NCBI GenBank assembly: GCA_032622095.1
Contig: CP136066.1
Span: forward strand, 4,799,784 to 4,863,783
From: Siphonodentalium dalli
Lineage: Eukaryota > Mollusca > Scaphopoda > Gadilida > Siphonodentaliidae
Length of the DNA stretch: 64,000 bases
Direction of reading: 5' to 3'
Shown here: positions 45,470 through 57,712 of the stretch, piece after piece
Numbering within the stretch: the first letter of the stretch is position 1
How the letters are laid out: every line of letters begins with the position of its first letter
Made by a program: the position numbers and the translations under genes
Notes under the pieces: generated by a model
What the model was told of the DNA's origin: nothing
What the model saw: the letters and a program-made list of their open reading frames with translations, nothing else
Databases searched by the model: none

Positions 45470-47510
45470 AGACCCATATAAACTGGAATTCAACAGTTGT
45501 GATTTCCGTACTGGCAAAGAAGGAGTGCCGTAAATCTGAATGTGGACCTCCCCCACATTAAAGAGTAACCTGCTATAGCCATGTGTATGTATACATGCAC
45601 TATATCTGAATGTATTGCCTATTAATCGATAGTATAGTAAGCTGTTTATTTTCCCGAAATCTATTTTGGGACGCATATATCGCACAACTATTAACATAAT
45701 CAGAAGCTGTTGGGCTAATTATGTAGCCACACAAAACGGGAATTATGGACAGTTTATATATGGCTAAATACATGTTAAGAATGAACATATAAGTGTGTGT
45801 AACCTGTAAACTACCATATTATGATGCTAAACACTCAGCGATCGTCCTGCCTTAAATAAGAATGACCTTGTTCTCGTAAACAAAATATGCACTAAACAAG
45901 GAAGTTGGAGCAAGTTCCCCAGCTTGTCGTGCTTTCAGCGAAGGAATATGGTGTTGTGTGAATTGATCAACAAACCCATTGCCGTGGAACGATGCATATG
46001 CAACTCCACATTACTCATGCTACCCACCAGTAATTTCTCACAAATAACAAGGGACATCACAATTTCATCCATTTAATTTATGGAACCCCCTCGCTGTAGC
46101 ATTTGTCGAGTAAATCGACAATTAGCGCTCTAGTGAAACCGTGATATGATGCGGGCCCTCTGCATTCTTAGTCCGAATGTTATAACACTCGGTAATTATT
46201 CCTTACATATAACATAACATTGCACATGTATTATAAGCACACGGAACACATGCCTCGACCTGGATTAACCATACGTTGCTATGGGAGTGAAAGCTTGGCG
46301 GCCAGAGTTAAGGGGGTGAACACATGGCTTAAAGTGATGTGAAACACTCCCGTAGGGTGGTTAAATAGAAATGGAGAATAAACTTGTCCAAAGTCCAAAG
46401 CATTTTTCGTTAGTTTATTGCCGATAAATGCGTCCCGAATCGAGTAGTAAATATTTACAATTGAGCGTAGTTCAGACGATGTTTTCTATGGAGTGGTACG
46501 GTCGATTTGCTTCAGATTTTCGGCCGTGTTACATGTAGTAGAATGTTGCACCCATTTAAGCCCATAAGAGGGATTTGGCAAACTAATGGGGATTATTTGG
46601 CGCATGCAATAATACATAAACTCTCATGTAAGAGCTATTATGTTCATCTAGTTGTCTTTCCTTTTATGTTTTATCATGTTTTCCAACCCACACGTGAGAC
46701 AATCTTTCTTTCTTCTGAAACCGATCAAAACTCACGGTCATTGGTTCAGGGAGATATATTATTATAACATAGGAGTTAGTTCACTTTGGTGCTAATTATG
46801 GTCGTAATTTAGTGATGTAATCATTATTACATTGGGATATATCTTGTTTGTCAGAAAAACAATTATACTGCGTCGGGACATTAAATAGAGTATTACACAA
46901 GTATACACTGAAATAACGATCCAATAATATTTACCCATCTCGAGTTGCTCAACTGGAATTGTATGTGATGTTGCTCGGTTTGGTTTGGTTTGTTTTGGTT
47001 TATCGTTCTGCTCTCCCGAAAATTAACCCGATATCGGTTTATAATATGATTTGTTTTAGGTTCATAATCGGCTCAGAATAGCCACATGTTGAGTCCATAA
47101 AGAACTTAAAATTAGAGTATATAGTGCCAGTAGTGACTCATAATGATTTAGTATAAGTCCATGATGGGCGGAAAATAACACAAATAAACCAACTCACGAC
47201 TTACAATATGTACGCACTGTATAATGTGATTTCTATGTAGCCCGCGCCATAAAACGGAATAACGGATTCAAGTCCACTATGGGCTTATTTTTTAATCAAA
47301 TAATTCAATATGAACCTATATGAATAATACAGGTCGATTATGAACCTATCTGCGCGAGGATATACCATAAGTATCACATGGTTGATAGCTTTATGAGGGG
47401 ATGAAACACCACAAGGACGGTTAATTTCACCGGAAATCGCAACAATGCAGTACACCACCGACCCCAGTAAACAGCTAACAATCTTGTCCAGTCACATCCT
47501 CACTTAACGC
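45470..47510. other. No gene seen
   Basis: Only short unsupported frames occur. A GGTTTGGTTTG simple tract lies near 46980-47005. Confidence 0.4.
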
Positions 47511-47612
47511 GCATTAAATATCAACGCAAATCCGGATTCGAACCAGCCTCATCAACGCTGGTTTGATGATGTTGGTTCTATGTACTATGTCCCTTACCAA
47601 CTGACTCACCGC
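47500..47612 (-). repeat. tRNA-derived SINE head
   Basis: On the minus strand GCGGTGAGTCAGTTGGTAAG (47593-47612) resembles a pol III A box region and GGTTCGAATCC (47534-47544) is a perfect B box, about 50 bases apart. The cloverleaf cannot be closed convincingly, so this is a SINE relic rather than a working tRNA gene. Confidence 0.55.
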
Positions 47613-48047
47613 GGTTTGTAGAACAATAAAACGCAGCATAATACTACTTACCTTGACGTGCGAAAGTAACGTGGGACTTGATTGGGGATACACCACCGTT
47701 GTTATAAGTGTGGTTGCGCGAATGGGATTATATATGTACCAACTAGGAAGTTTCTGTGGAGCGAGACACATCATAGTCCAATGGAAATATACTATTTATT
47801 TATGCACCATCGTTGCGTGATTTTAAAAGAAAACTGCCTAACGGGTTTTGCGACATCCTGTTCTTTGTGGTGTCGATAATAAACTTATTTTAAGAGTGAG
47901 ATGTCAAAACAGATATGTCGCTAAACAATTTGTGTTAATAATGGTCTTATGTTTAGGAATATTAATACGATACTCAATATGGATGTACTAAACTGTGTGT
48001 TTGTCGTGTACACAAAGCACTATTAATGTATTTAGTCATGCTATTAT

Positions 48048-48069
48048 CACAATATTACCCCTGGACAAG
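48048..48069. repeat. Target-site duplication of the retrotransposon, left copy
   Basis: A 22-bp sequence from CACAATATTACC to TGGACAAG is repeated exactly and in the same direction at 53710-53731. It brackets the LINE on both sides, as expected from target-primed insertion. Confidence 0.85.
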
Positions 48070-48714
48070 ATAGAGATACTTTATTCCTCCATAACAACGG
48101 AGATTACATATATTACAAATATATACAACAAAATAATTACATATAATTTGTTAATACAAGCTGGAAGCTATGCGTGTAAACACATTTGCTAAGTTTCAGT
48201 GCAATTTTACTGCCAGTATCGTGAACAGTTCTCAACACAGCCGCATTTTTTTTTTATTAAACGCCAACATATACATAATGGCTAGGATATGTTTAACCGC
48301 AATAAAGCAATATCCAGAGAATTGGTCGCCATTCATAGGTGTTCATTTATGTGCTAAGGGTATATACTTTCTATTCCGAGCAGAGGAAACAAATGAAGCG
48401 AAAGCATCGCTTTAATAAGAGATTCTCGTTGCAGAGAAGATGGATCTGCAGTGGGATACACCCACCAAAGCAGTACGCTAGAAATGTATTGTTTGCTGAG
48501 GCTATCTAGGAGCGCGAATGTTTCTATCCCATGTCTGTCGATTATTGCATACCAGAAAGCATTCCTCGTCACCTGTGCAAATTCTGACATACAATCATGA
48601 CACATAATTATGAGTAAGAAGATTAACGAATGAATTATGGCAATGATTACAGGTGGCATCATTATTGTACATGGTTTTTGCCAGAATGTTCGCCATTTTG
48701 ATGCACATATGATA

Positions 48715-50339
48715 CTAATCGGGTACATTGCGGCACAATTCCCAGAGTATCCACGATGAGTGGACATCTGGCTTCACATTGAATATGAACCTTAGGGTAT
48801 CGTCTTGCTGTACACTGAGATGCAGCCTACGGGCATAATGTGCAGCAAGGCGATCTCTAATCATCCCCTTCCAAACCGCCTGAGACGGGAAAACACCTGT
48901 TTCTGTGAAAGACATGAAGTAGTGGTACATGTCGATTTCTTTGAGAATTTCAGTTTTTTCTTTCAGAAAGCCCTCAATTGGGCGACCAAACAACCTGTGG
49001 CCGTGGAAGTTGAATAACAATATATTAAGAGCCGTTCTGTTACTTTTGGGGAGATTTACTAGTGTGCTAAGAAAGAGTAATTTTCTTTTATGCAGCTCGT
49101 ACTCTATCGGCAATTGTCCCAATAAAGATACAGCGAATATCGTGCTAGTACGTTTTGGTAAGTGCTGCATGTGTTTGATGCACATACGATAAGCTCTTTC
49201 GAGAGATATATATTGAGTGCTAGAAATATCCCACCACGTTTCGCATCCGTACAGTGCCTTAGGGATAGCTACGTGTTTAAAAATCATAAGATTTGTTAAC
49301 GGGGAAAACGTAGACGTAATGTGAGAACGACAACCTGCAAAGAAGCATTTACGTAGCATGTCCGTTGCATTCTGAATTTTTGGCAGCTGCCTAGATTTAC
49401 AGTTTTGTTTGATACCTAGATGGACGACTTCCACCACTTGTTGTATTTCATCTGTACCAAGTTTACAGGACCGAGACTTGGCACAACACGTCCTGTGACT
49501 ACTATTGAAAAGCAGCACCTTGCTCTTTTCATTGGATAATTCAAAGCGCCATTTTTTTTTACTTTTGACGTGACAAATATAAAGAAGTCTGCGTAAGCCA
49601 CATTCAGTGAAAGAGAGAACAGTGATGTCATCTGCCGTTGTCGGTGATGCGCATGATGTTAAACCTATATACAGGCCATCAGTTGAATTTGCAAGATTCG
49701 AAAGAAGATCATCAATGAAGACTAGATAAAGGAAAGGAGATAAGATCACTCCTTGCCTTGTTCCTTGTTCGATGACAAATGATTCAGAAACGTTTCCATT
49801 ATACATGACATGACTCTGAACATTCGAATACATATTCGCAATAAGTTTCAATGTGAGACCTTTGACACCATTCTGGTGTAATTTGTATATGAGTCCTTAA
49901 TGCCACACTCGATCAAAGGCTTTCTTTGAATCTAAAAATGCTGCATAGACACTTGATCCATTTGCTTCTGCATATGCAAATGCTTCTTGGAGCTCGTACG
50001 TAGTTACCGTGCAACCCACGCCCTTCTGAATTCCGTTATGTAAGCTGCTTGCCGAAGTCGTCGAAGAATAATTGTCTCAAGCAGCTTGTACAACACAGAG
50101 AGAAGTGTTATCGCACGATAACTATCAGGTACATGAGGTGGTTTTGGGTCGCCTTTGAAAATGGGAACAATGAGGCCTTTTTTCATGTCGGGGGGAATAT
50201 AGGCAAACCACAAAATTTGGGAATACAATATATATAAAATATCACATAATGCGAGCGGGGCATTAATAATATGCTCGTTCACTAGCTCATCAAGTCCGCC
50301 TGCCTTGTTTACTTTGAGCTCCTTTATTGCGTCTGTCAA
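48715..50339 (-). pseudogene. LINE ORF2, reverse transcriptase part
   Basis: Separate frame segments give the RT in order: N-K-A-G-G-L-D-E...P-I-F-K-G...S-Y-R-A-I-T-L-L-S (50339-50004), A-F-L-D-S-K-K-A-F-D-R-V-W-H (about 49900-49945, followed by an in-frame stop), then G-T-R-Q-G-V-I-L-S-P-F-L and T-A-D-D (49851 frame, residues 30-41 and 72-75). The catalytic box is T-A-D-D instead of the common Y/F-A-D-D. A C-terminal I-P-K-A-L-Y-G-C-E-T-W motif follows. Frames shift near 50000 and 50340. Beyond 48715 a shifted frame keeps a C-N-H-C-like motif near 48650. Confidence 0.85.
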
Positions 50340-50471
50340 TTCGTCCAGTGAGACATAATTAGCTAATCGGGGATGCCGCTTTCAATTTAGCTATCAGATA
50401 TAATTTTGTCAACATGTCCACTGACTGCGTTTTCAAAAGCTGAGTTCGTATGTGATGAACATTTATACATC

Positions 50472-51812
50472 TCAGAGAAATAGTTTTTCCACCCTTGGGA
50501 AATATGAGAAGGATCTCGACACATGATTCCATTGGATAGCATTTCCGTGCCGGGTGTGATATAGAACCTGTATTTTGAGTTTACAGCTTTTAGCATATGT
50601 TTCTACTCTAGCCGCGGCATTTTTAATGGTAGAACGATGCACTCTACGAAATTCACGCTTTTTATCTCGATAAGATCGAAAAGCGTGGTTGGATGGGCAG
50701 CTGGGCTTCCCCATCGATATCCATACTTTCCTAACATCGATGATGGCTGAGTGAAGTTCGGTTAGCGTCCGTGACCAATATGGTTTAGAATTTGGATTTT
50801 TTTTAAAGTTCGGACTTGAGTCAACAGAAACTTGTAGAAGAGTGTACACAAGCTGAGAACAGAGAAAGTCAATGTCACTCTTCGAGTTTATTTTAATATT
50901 GATATTTGAAATATCCCCTTTAACTCTGTTCTGATACATTTCTTTATCTATTTTCTTCCAATTTACATACTTACGACACCGATTAGAGTTATCGGTCGTG
51001 CACGAGGGGAGGTGTACTGTACATCTCACTGGTCGATGGTTTGACGTGTTAATTGCATTGTCATCGATAATTTCAATATTGCGAATTAGGTCTGCTTTAC
51101 TATCTCTGACAATGATATGGTCGATCAGTGAGGGTGATGCAACAGATGAATAAGGAACATAAGATACATCGGGACCTTTGCAACTATGTGATGACATAAG
51201 TGATAACATAGTATGCTTAGATAAAAATTGAATAAGACGACTTGCTCTAGAATTATGTGCGGTGCCTAAAGTGCGAGGGCATACACCTGAACGTGGTAAC
51301 TTTGTATTAAAATCGCCCATTAAAAGTAGCATACCACGAGGTGATAGCCCGTAGATTAGATCACTTAGATCTGTGAGGCACTTGCAGTAGTCTTCATCTG
51401 AATAATTGGTATTAGGGAGATATACTTGCAATATGAAGATAAACTGATCATATCCTAAGCGGAGTCGGATCCGAATGATCCGCTCGTTATCGACTGAGAT
51501 GCTGGAAGTATTGATTACATGTTTCTTATTAATGAGAAAAGCAACTCCATCACGACAGTAGCTACCACCTGTGTTAGTGACGATGGTTTTTCCACATTTT
51601 GCATAGCTAGTGTATTTATCGTGGATTTCATTCAACAGATGGAGTTTCCCTTGATCGAGCCAATGCTCTGAAATTCCTACAATATCGTATTCTTGGTGAT
51701 TCAGGAGGTCATTCATATAAGAGGCACTGGAAGTGAGGCGAGTGACGTTCCAACTAATTACATGTACATCAGTATAGACAATATTGTTATGACTAGTATT
51801 GCAACTATCCAT
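50472..51812 (-). pseudogene. LINE ORF2, AP-endonuclease part
   Basis: The 446-codon frame begins at an ATG and contains the endonuclease/exonuclease/phosphatase fold landmarks: S-W-N (Asn22), S-E-H-W (Glu49), V-Y-L-P-N (Tyr131), M-G-D-F-N (Asp167, Asn169), S-L-I-D-H (Asp231) and S-N-H-R-P (His259). All catalytic residues appear intact. The enzyme nicks target DNA to prime reverse transcription. Near 50590 the frame shifts by one base and the linker to the RT continues in another frame (S-H-I-S-Q-G-W-K-N-Y-F-S-E-M). Confidence 0.9.
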
Positions 51813-51846
51813 GATTACTGTATGTTATAGAGTTTTTGTATTGTCA

Positions 51847-53080
51847 CCTTTACGCAGGGATGTGGCTAGAGGGTCTCCGCTGGGGGGGTGTCCACCTTGG
51901 GAATTTTCAACTGCAACCCCCCCCCCTTGAATCGGAATCACACCAACACAACTTTTTGCATAATTCCATTTGCACCCCCCCCCCCCCCTTGAGTCGGATT
52001 CACACCAACACAACTTTTTGCATAATTCCATTTGCACCCCCCCCCTTCAGTCGAATCGCACCAACACAACTGTTTGCATAATTCCATTTGCACCCCCCCC
52101 TTATACCTCATGCTCAGGCCTAATTTCCTATTTCCTATATATTCATTATCCATGCTTCTATTTTCCCAGTATGAGAACATTAAGATATTTTAACCTGAAA
52201 ATTGCCCCCCAACAAAAACAACTAGTAATCTAATTCCAGACAAATGCACACAGCTACCGACAACAGACCAGGAAACACCGGGCCGACCATGGTTGTTTGG
52301 CCCGGTGTGAGAAAATATTGAAAACTATATACAAGAAAATCGCAAATCCTAGCATCTAGACTGGCCTCAACTGAAGCTTTCCTAGTGTTGGAAATTTCAA
52401 ACCTCATGCTCCCCCTCAGGTTGTAAAATTCTTCAACTGATGACCATTTATGTCTACAAGTTTGAATAAACTAATTAGCAGTTTTGTATTGGCCATGTTG
52501 ATGGGGCAATGACACACCGGGCCGACCATGGTTCGGCCCAGTGTGCGAAAATTTTGAAATCTGAACAAGAAAATCGCAAAATCCTAACATCTAGACTAGC
52601 CTCAAGCCTTCCTACTGTTGGAAATTTCAAACCCTACACCCCCACTTAGGTTGGATAATTTCCAACTGATGACAATTCCAATGACAATGTTGACCAATTG
52701 TATGACAATATTGTTTTCTTAAATTAACTAGAAGTTTTTGACTGGCCACGGGGGAGGGACCAGGACACAAGCTTTCCAAGTGTTGGAAATTTCCAACCTG
52801 TCACCCCCTAAGGTTGGAAAATTTCCAACTGATGTCCATTTCTGTCAAAATTTTGACAAAAAATAGGAACATAAACAAATATTGGTCGAAAAACAATAAA
52901 TCCCCCCAATAAATTGTTTTATAATCAAACTACAAGAACATTTTCAACCTATTGTTGGTGTGAAATTTCGTTGTGGCAGGTATGAAATTTCCAACTATTG
53001 AAAATATAGCTCTCTGCTGGGGGGGGGGTGTGAGACACCCCCCCCCCACACCCCCCTCTAGCCACATCCCTGCCTTTACG
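51847..53080. mobile_element. Non-autonomous hAT element inside the LINE, with 8-bp target duplication
   Basis: CCTTTACG occurs at 51847-51854 and 53073-53080. Between them the element starts CAGGGATGTGGCTAGAGG and ends with its complement CTAGCCACATCCCTG. CAGG ends with 8-bp duplication fit the hAT superfamily (established knowledge). The interior has C-tracts, repeated CAACACAACTTTTTGCATAA units and TTGGAAATTTCCAAC palindromes, but no transposase. Removing it restores continuity between the ORF1 and ORF2 regions of the LINE. An inverted copy lies at 61416-62650. Confidence 0.9.
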
Positions 53081-53686
53081 TACGAAGGAATAGTGTATCG
53101 TCTCTTCATGTAGTCGCGTATCATCTTTTGTGAGTCCTGAGGTCCAACTCCACCCAAATAAAAGCTGCGATACTCATGTGGTGCATTTTGCTTGACGACG
53201 CGCTATGTGTAACACTTGCATTAAAAGGATGGCCAAGCTCGTATGATTCATTTGTCGACACTGGAATAGAGTGTAGTGACAGATGACCATCCACTTGTTG
53301 AAGCGATGGTTGACCCGATACTCTGTGGGTGGGTCTTCTGTCATGTTGAGCGGCTGGGAGATTCATTTCAGCTGGGGTACTCGTATTATCACCACATTTC
53401 GAATTCCTACACAGATTCATACACATCGATTAGCGTTTGTTACGGTTTGAAACAACTGCTCGAAGTAATCGGTCATATTATCGAAGTTTGCGTTGGTGGC
53501 TTCTATATCACGTCTGAGTGAAGAATTGAGTGATTTTATGCTGACATCTGTGGACTCCTCCACTCCCGTGATAGATGTGCTCAGGTATGTTAGACGATTG
53601 AGCGTGGTCTTGCACACAAGGTCAGTAGATCCTATCGCTTTCTCGATATCATCGAGCTTGAAAGAAGCGATTTGGGAAGAGTTCAT
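53081..53686 (-). pseudogene. LINE ORF1 remnant
   Basis: From the ATG at 53686 the frame encodes about 89 residues rich in Ser/Thr/Asp with a helical, possibly coiled-coil region (L-D-D-I-E-K-A-I...F-D-N-M-T-D-Y-F-E-Q-L-F). It breaks near 53420, continues in a second frame to about 53125, and in a third as F-Y-L-G-G-V-G-P-Q-D-S-Q-K-M-I-R-D-Y-M-K up to the hAT insertion. Position and order fit a LINE ORF1 nucleic-acid chaperone; no zinc knuckle could be shown. Confidence 0.6.
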
Positions 53687-53709
53687 ATTACTGGAACTGG
53701 TGGCTGGAA

Positions 53710-53731
53710 CACAATATTACCCCTGGACAAG
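53710..53731. repeat. Target-site duplication of the retrotransposon, right copy
   Basis: Exact 22-bp match to 48048-48069 on the 5' side of the LINE. Confidence 0.85.
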
Positions 53732-53957
53732 TGATCTTACTAAATTGATATGATGTGTGTGGATTGGCGAAACTGATATGATGCTGGAAGGGCAAACTGA
53801 TGCTGATAACAACAAGTATTGTTAGTGTATCTAAAGTTGTCATTTCTGGCGGGGTTTGGCTAATATGGACAAAACAAAGAAAAGCCAATGGCTGTTTGAA
53901 ACATACAATAGCCGATATATTTTTTAATATTTCAACAATTATAGCTGCGCTGACGAC

Positions 53958-54501
53958 TTAACGGTGGATTATATTACATGTATTTTACAGTTAGTTACCG
54001 GGGTAGAAAATATTAGATTTGAATCGAAGACTCCTGTCCGGAAATGCTTCTATCGATTAATATTGATTTTATTTCGAATATTTTCAGGTCTAAAAAGGTG
54101 TGGTTGTCTAGCTAACGAACAATAGCGGTTACTGTTAACAGTAACCAAAAATTGTATTGTGTATTTTGGTCACACATACACGTTAATTAGACTTATTATT
54201 GCTCATAACTGTGGAATAAAACAATACAATCAATAAATCTGGGACATTTGACGTTCGGTGCGTAGCTACATGAACACCCCAATTATATCTATCGATGTAT
54301 CACATCAGCCGAATGGTCCGTTCTAAAAATAGACAAATAAAGTGTTCCAATTAATCGTCTCATTTCATAATAAACTATTCAAAATAAAATCAAAATTAAT
54401 TGATAGAAGCCTTTCCTAACAGATGTCTTCATCTCATATTTATTATTTTATAACCACGCAACTATTTCAAATTTGTTATTTAAAGAGATAATCCATCTTC
54501 A
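53958..54501. mobile_element. MITE, copy 2 of the 39.4-kb family, inverted
   Basis: AACGGTGGATTAT at the left and GAGATAATCCATCTT at the right correspond to the inner ends of the copy at 39490-39993 in reverse orientation. Shared inner phrases are ACTCCTGTCCGGAAA, AATATTGATTTTATTTCGAAT and CTAAAAAGGTGTG. The outer arms of the first copy are absent here. Confidence 0.7.
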
Positions 54502-54548
54502 AATAGCCACCGTGCTTATGATCAGTTAACTATGAACGCACCCATTAC

Positions 54549-54965
54549 TAAAGGTACTCAATCCGATCAGACGGTCACAATACCATCAATATACAACTAC
54601 ATGTCTTTGAATTACGCATTAGTTATCAGCATCGATTTATTGCAACACAACAATGCTAACCACTGTCAACTATGGTATCAAATTTCCCAAAACTTGTTTG
54701 TTATCACCATTTTGTTCAACAAAATATGGCCGTATAACACTAAAGTATCACGAAAGTTTACCATATTACCACTTGATTGTAGAGTTATCCTTCTTCATCC
54801 GCAATCACATAATTACACATCTCGAGAAATAACAAACTTAAAAATCGATATCTGATCAATCTGAGCGTTGATGGGTGGGTTCCTCGACTCTAATCAACTA
54901 TCTTTTTACCCCCGATGCCAAAGAAATAATAAGTTAGGAGCATCTGATCGGATTGAGTACCTTTA
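54549..54965. mobile_element. MITE with TAAAGGTACTCAATCCGATC ends
   Basis: TAAAGGTACTCAATCCGATC with AGA at the left is complemented by TCTGATCGGATTGAGTACC with TTTA at the right. The right end continues into TTAA-like sequence. The interior open frame (54532-54855) shows no domain. Confidence 0.7.
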
Positions 54966-55327
54966 ATATATATTATAACATATATGTTTAATAAACATAA
55001 TATAATAATAGTTCCTGGATATGTTCAGATTATCGGATCATCACATATATGCAAATAGTATATTAAATGACGGTACGTTTTCTTAACAACATAATTTTGT
55101 CCTACCATCATCATATCAATTTAGCAGGACGCATCAACATCATGCAGATATAGCATGACCACTTGATCATGGTGATTACGACATGCGTGCGTTAATACTT
55201 ATACATTCTTCACTATATATTTATTTATTCTGTATAATTCACGGCACCCTGGTAAACAAATGCAATGGTTTTCCACATAGGCGGACACGCATACGATGAT
55301 CATGATGTACCAACTAGACATAACCCT

Positions 55328-55738
55328 TTAACCCTTTACCCAACAGAACGGCCCTGTGCCAATGCATTCTCTTATATATGCGAGTCGACCATAGGTCGCC
55401 TCGCATATATAAGAGAATGCATTGGCTTAACACATTAAAAATTATAAAATTGTTAAAGAATGTAAGAAAAAATGGTAAAAAGTGTTAAAAAAAGTTTTTT
55501 TGTTAGGCCAATGCATTCTCTTATATATGCGAGGCGACCTATGGTCGACTCGCATATATAAGAGAATGCATTGGCACAGGGCATAACTATAACCATCACA
55601 ATGTGGTCAATGAGCCGATTCCAATGATATCCATATGTGTATGGTTTTATTGAGACAGACCCAAGATAATTTAGGCTGTTGCAGCTTTATTTGGCCGTTT
55701 TTGGCCGGTTTTGGCCGGTTTGTTGGGTAAAGGGTTAA
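55328..55738. mobile_element. piggyBac-type MITE, copy 2, with TTAA ends
   Basis: It is nearly identical to 7791-8190 and in the same orientation, with TTAA at 55328-55331 and 55735-55738, the CCCTTTACCCAACA inverted ends and both internal palindromes. It is 11 bases longer, mainly from one extra TTTTGGCCGG unit near the right end. Confidence 0.93.
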
Positions 55739-55802
55739 ACAATTCCACATGGTTTACTATAGTTTACTGTAGTAAATATATAGTAAACATGGTTTTACAA
55801 TT

Positions 55803-55949
55803 AAGAAATAAATACACGGTGTAGAGGTGTGTATGGTCAAGTTGTACCACAAAAAACTGATTGTAGGACGACGCGTAGCGGAGTCCTACAATCAGTTTTT
55901 TGTGGTACAACTTGACCATACACACCGATACACCGTGTATTTATTTCTT
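55803..55949. repeat. Long near-perfect hairpin
   Basis: AAGAAATAAATACACGGTGT...TTGTAGGAC (55803-55869) pairs with GTCCTACAA...ACACCGTGTATTTATTTCTT (55882-55949) with only one or two mismatches; the loop is GACGCGTAGCGG or similar. Such a perfect arm implies a recent origin or gene conversion. Confidence 0.85.
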
Positions 55950-56828
55950 TTGTAATACGACTGAAAGTTTATGGTCACAATTCGACTGAATAGTCAACGA
56001 AATACTGCGCTTTTTCGGTCTCAGGTGAGAAAACATTTCGTGGTGTAATTCGTATTGGGCGTACTCGATTTATTTGCATGGAATACTCCGGTAATCTTGT
56101 CTTGTTATGAAATTCCCCCATTGACTTTTCGAGGCACCTCTTCTAGAAAATAATCGTTGTGATTGGCTAAAAAACGATGTGTTTTCAGCGGCGCCCGTGC
56201 CTTTCATTTAAATTGTACAGGAATTACGAATTGCGGTCATTTCTGTGTTGAACGTTGTTGGGACAACATGAATATGATCATCGACTATGGACCATTTTCC
56301 TTACACAAAGCGATCTAAATGATCTTATCCCCCTTCTGTACTGGTGAACAAACGCTTTCATTTTCAACTTGATTCCGAAATATCGAATCGACGAATATGA
56401 TCGAGATTCGAATCGACGAATGCACAGCCCGGCCCCATGGATTTATTTTGTCATTTAATATACTTATTAAGTAACTTTCTTTGGTCGTAACATATATCAA
56501 TATACCATAACATCATTTGGACCATATTCATTGGCAACCAAACTGGTTTCAAGCGACAAATCGCTAGAAAATTCGCAAGATTGTCAAGATGTAGCAAAAT
56601 TCAAAGGGTTACGGGTGCGGGTGTACTCCGTTGATGCCCCGTTTGCGCGGAGTTAGAAAAGACGGGAAAAGTCGCGTGCGTCGATCTGAATAAACCGATT
56701 TTTTTCGTGGTACAATTGGAAAAAGTAGAATTGTACCACAAAACTGGAACGAGATAGCCATGGTAACTCGGGCCACTGGCCAATCAGGACATGGCTTTTA
56801 AGCATAGTTAGGCAGGGTCGTATTACAA
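55950..56828. mobile_element. Possible element with TTGTAATACGAC inverted ends
   Basis: TTGTAATACGAC at 55950-55961 is exactly complemented at 56817-56828. A small hairpin near 56707-56745 (GTGGTACAATT...AATTGTACCAC) shares words with the adjacent 55803 hairpin. Both may be parts of one compound element. No coding region is supported. Confidence 0.45.
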
Positions 56829-56829
56829 T

Positions 56830-57566
56830 AGTAATTATATAGTAAACGTGGTTATACAATTGTTACTATAATAATTTTGCGGTGTTTGCATACAAGTTTT
56901 GGGTTTACCATAATGTTTGTGGTAAACTGTAGTTAACATTTGGCGACATTAATGAATCTGACAGCTACACTATAGTAACACCATGGTTTTAATTTACTAT
57001 GAATAGTTTTACCATGGATGCTGTGGTATTTGTATTGAGACAACATCACACATGATTGTCTATCAATATTGGAACCAATGTTCTGACTTGTATACCTACT
57101 CTTCCAAACTCTTGGTAAAAGGTCTTCACTTTAAGGATGTCCCCGTAGCCATGGTGGTAAAGTCATGAACACGATCATCTTGCTCAGGGCTAAATGAGGT
57201 TGGCGTGGCTTATAACGCCGGCATGTGCGATCATCTGGAATGACAATGTCCTGAATTATACGCGTCTCATTCACAACTAAGTAAATTGCCGTGTTATTTT
57301 GCGCGTACTTCGTTTGGAAATAAACCATTGCTGGTTGACTACCGGATGACACTTTCCCGTCGGTCAATGATAATTATAGTCAGTTATGCTGGATGGGCGA
57401 CAATATAAGTTTATCAATCAGAACCTCATTACCTCGATATTTCCCACCAATGTTTAGGAATCCATCAAATTGAATTATGGACTTTCCAAAGTATGTTGTT
57501 TTATAACTGGATGGGATATTACACTTAGTACGAACAAAGGGTTAAATAATTCATCTCACATGAATA
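56830..57566. other. No gene seen
   Basis: TTTACTATAG, TAGTAAAC and ATGGTTTTAC words recur loosely between 55740 and 57020. A minus-strand frame at 57131-57367 is not recognisable. Confidence 0.35.
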
Positions 57567-57712
57567 TCATTCGAATTGCGTATAATGTAATGGATCCACC
57601 CGGATATTAAGCTACCCGTGTACATGCGTGACATGGTTATCACTCGAATTGCGTAGAATGGACTGGATGTACCCGGATATGATGATACCCGTGCGCATGT
57701 GCGACGAGGGTC
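57567..57712. repeat. Tandem duplication, unit about 73 bp
   Basis: Two copies share ATCAYTCGAATTGCGTA, ACCCGGATAT and TACCCGTGYRCATG. Confidence 0.75.

Larger units (their letters stand above)
48070..53709 (-). mobile_element. Non-LTR retrotransposon (APE-type LINE), interrupted by a hAT element
   Basis: The element reads on the minus strand: ORF1 remnant, then ORF2 with AP-endonuclease and reverse transcriptase, then a 3' region ending GGAATAAAGTATCTCTAT, which includes AATAAA. Perfect 22-bp direct repeats flank it. Without the 1.2-kb hAT insert it is about 4.4 kb. The 5' end lies only some 20 bases before the ORF1 ATG, so it may be slightly truncated. Several frameshifts and an in-frame stop show it is dead. 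The clade is Jockey/CR1/L2-like by general layout; exact assignment needs a tree. Confidence 0.9.

Noticed and set aside
47515-47612. Functional tRNA gene
   Set aside because: A and B boxes are present, but acceptor and anticodon stems do not close; it is better explained as a SINE.
48354-48767. 137-codon minus-strand frame as a separate membrane protein
   Set aside because: It is an off-frame reading of the LINE C-terminal region; the LINE frame continues there with a C-N-H-C motif.
56601-56859. Minus-strand frames near 56.7 kb
   Set aside because: They lie across a small hairpin within a probable mobile element and have no domain support.
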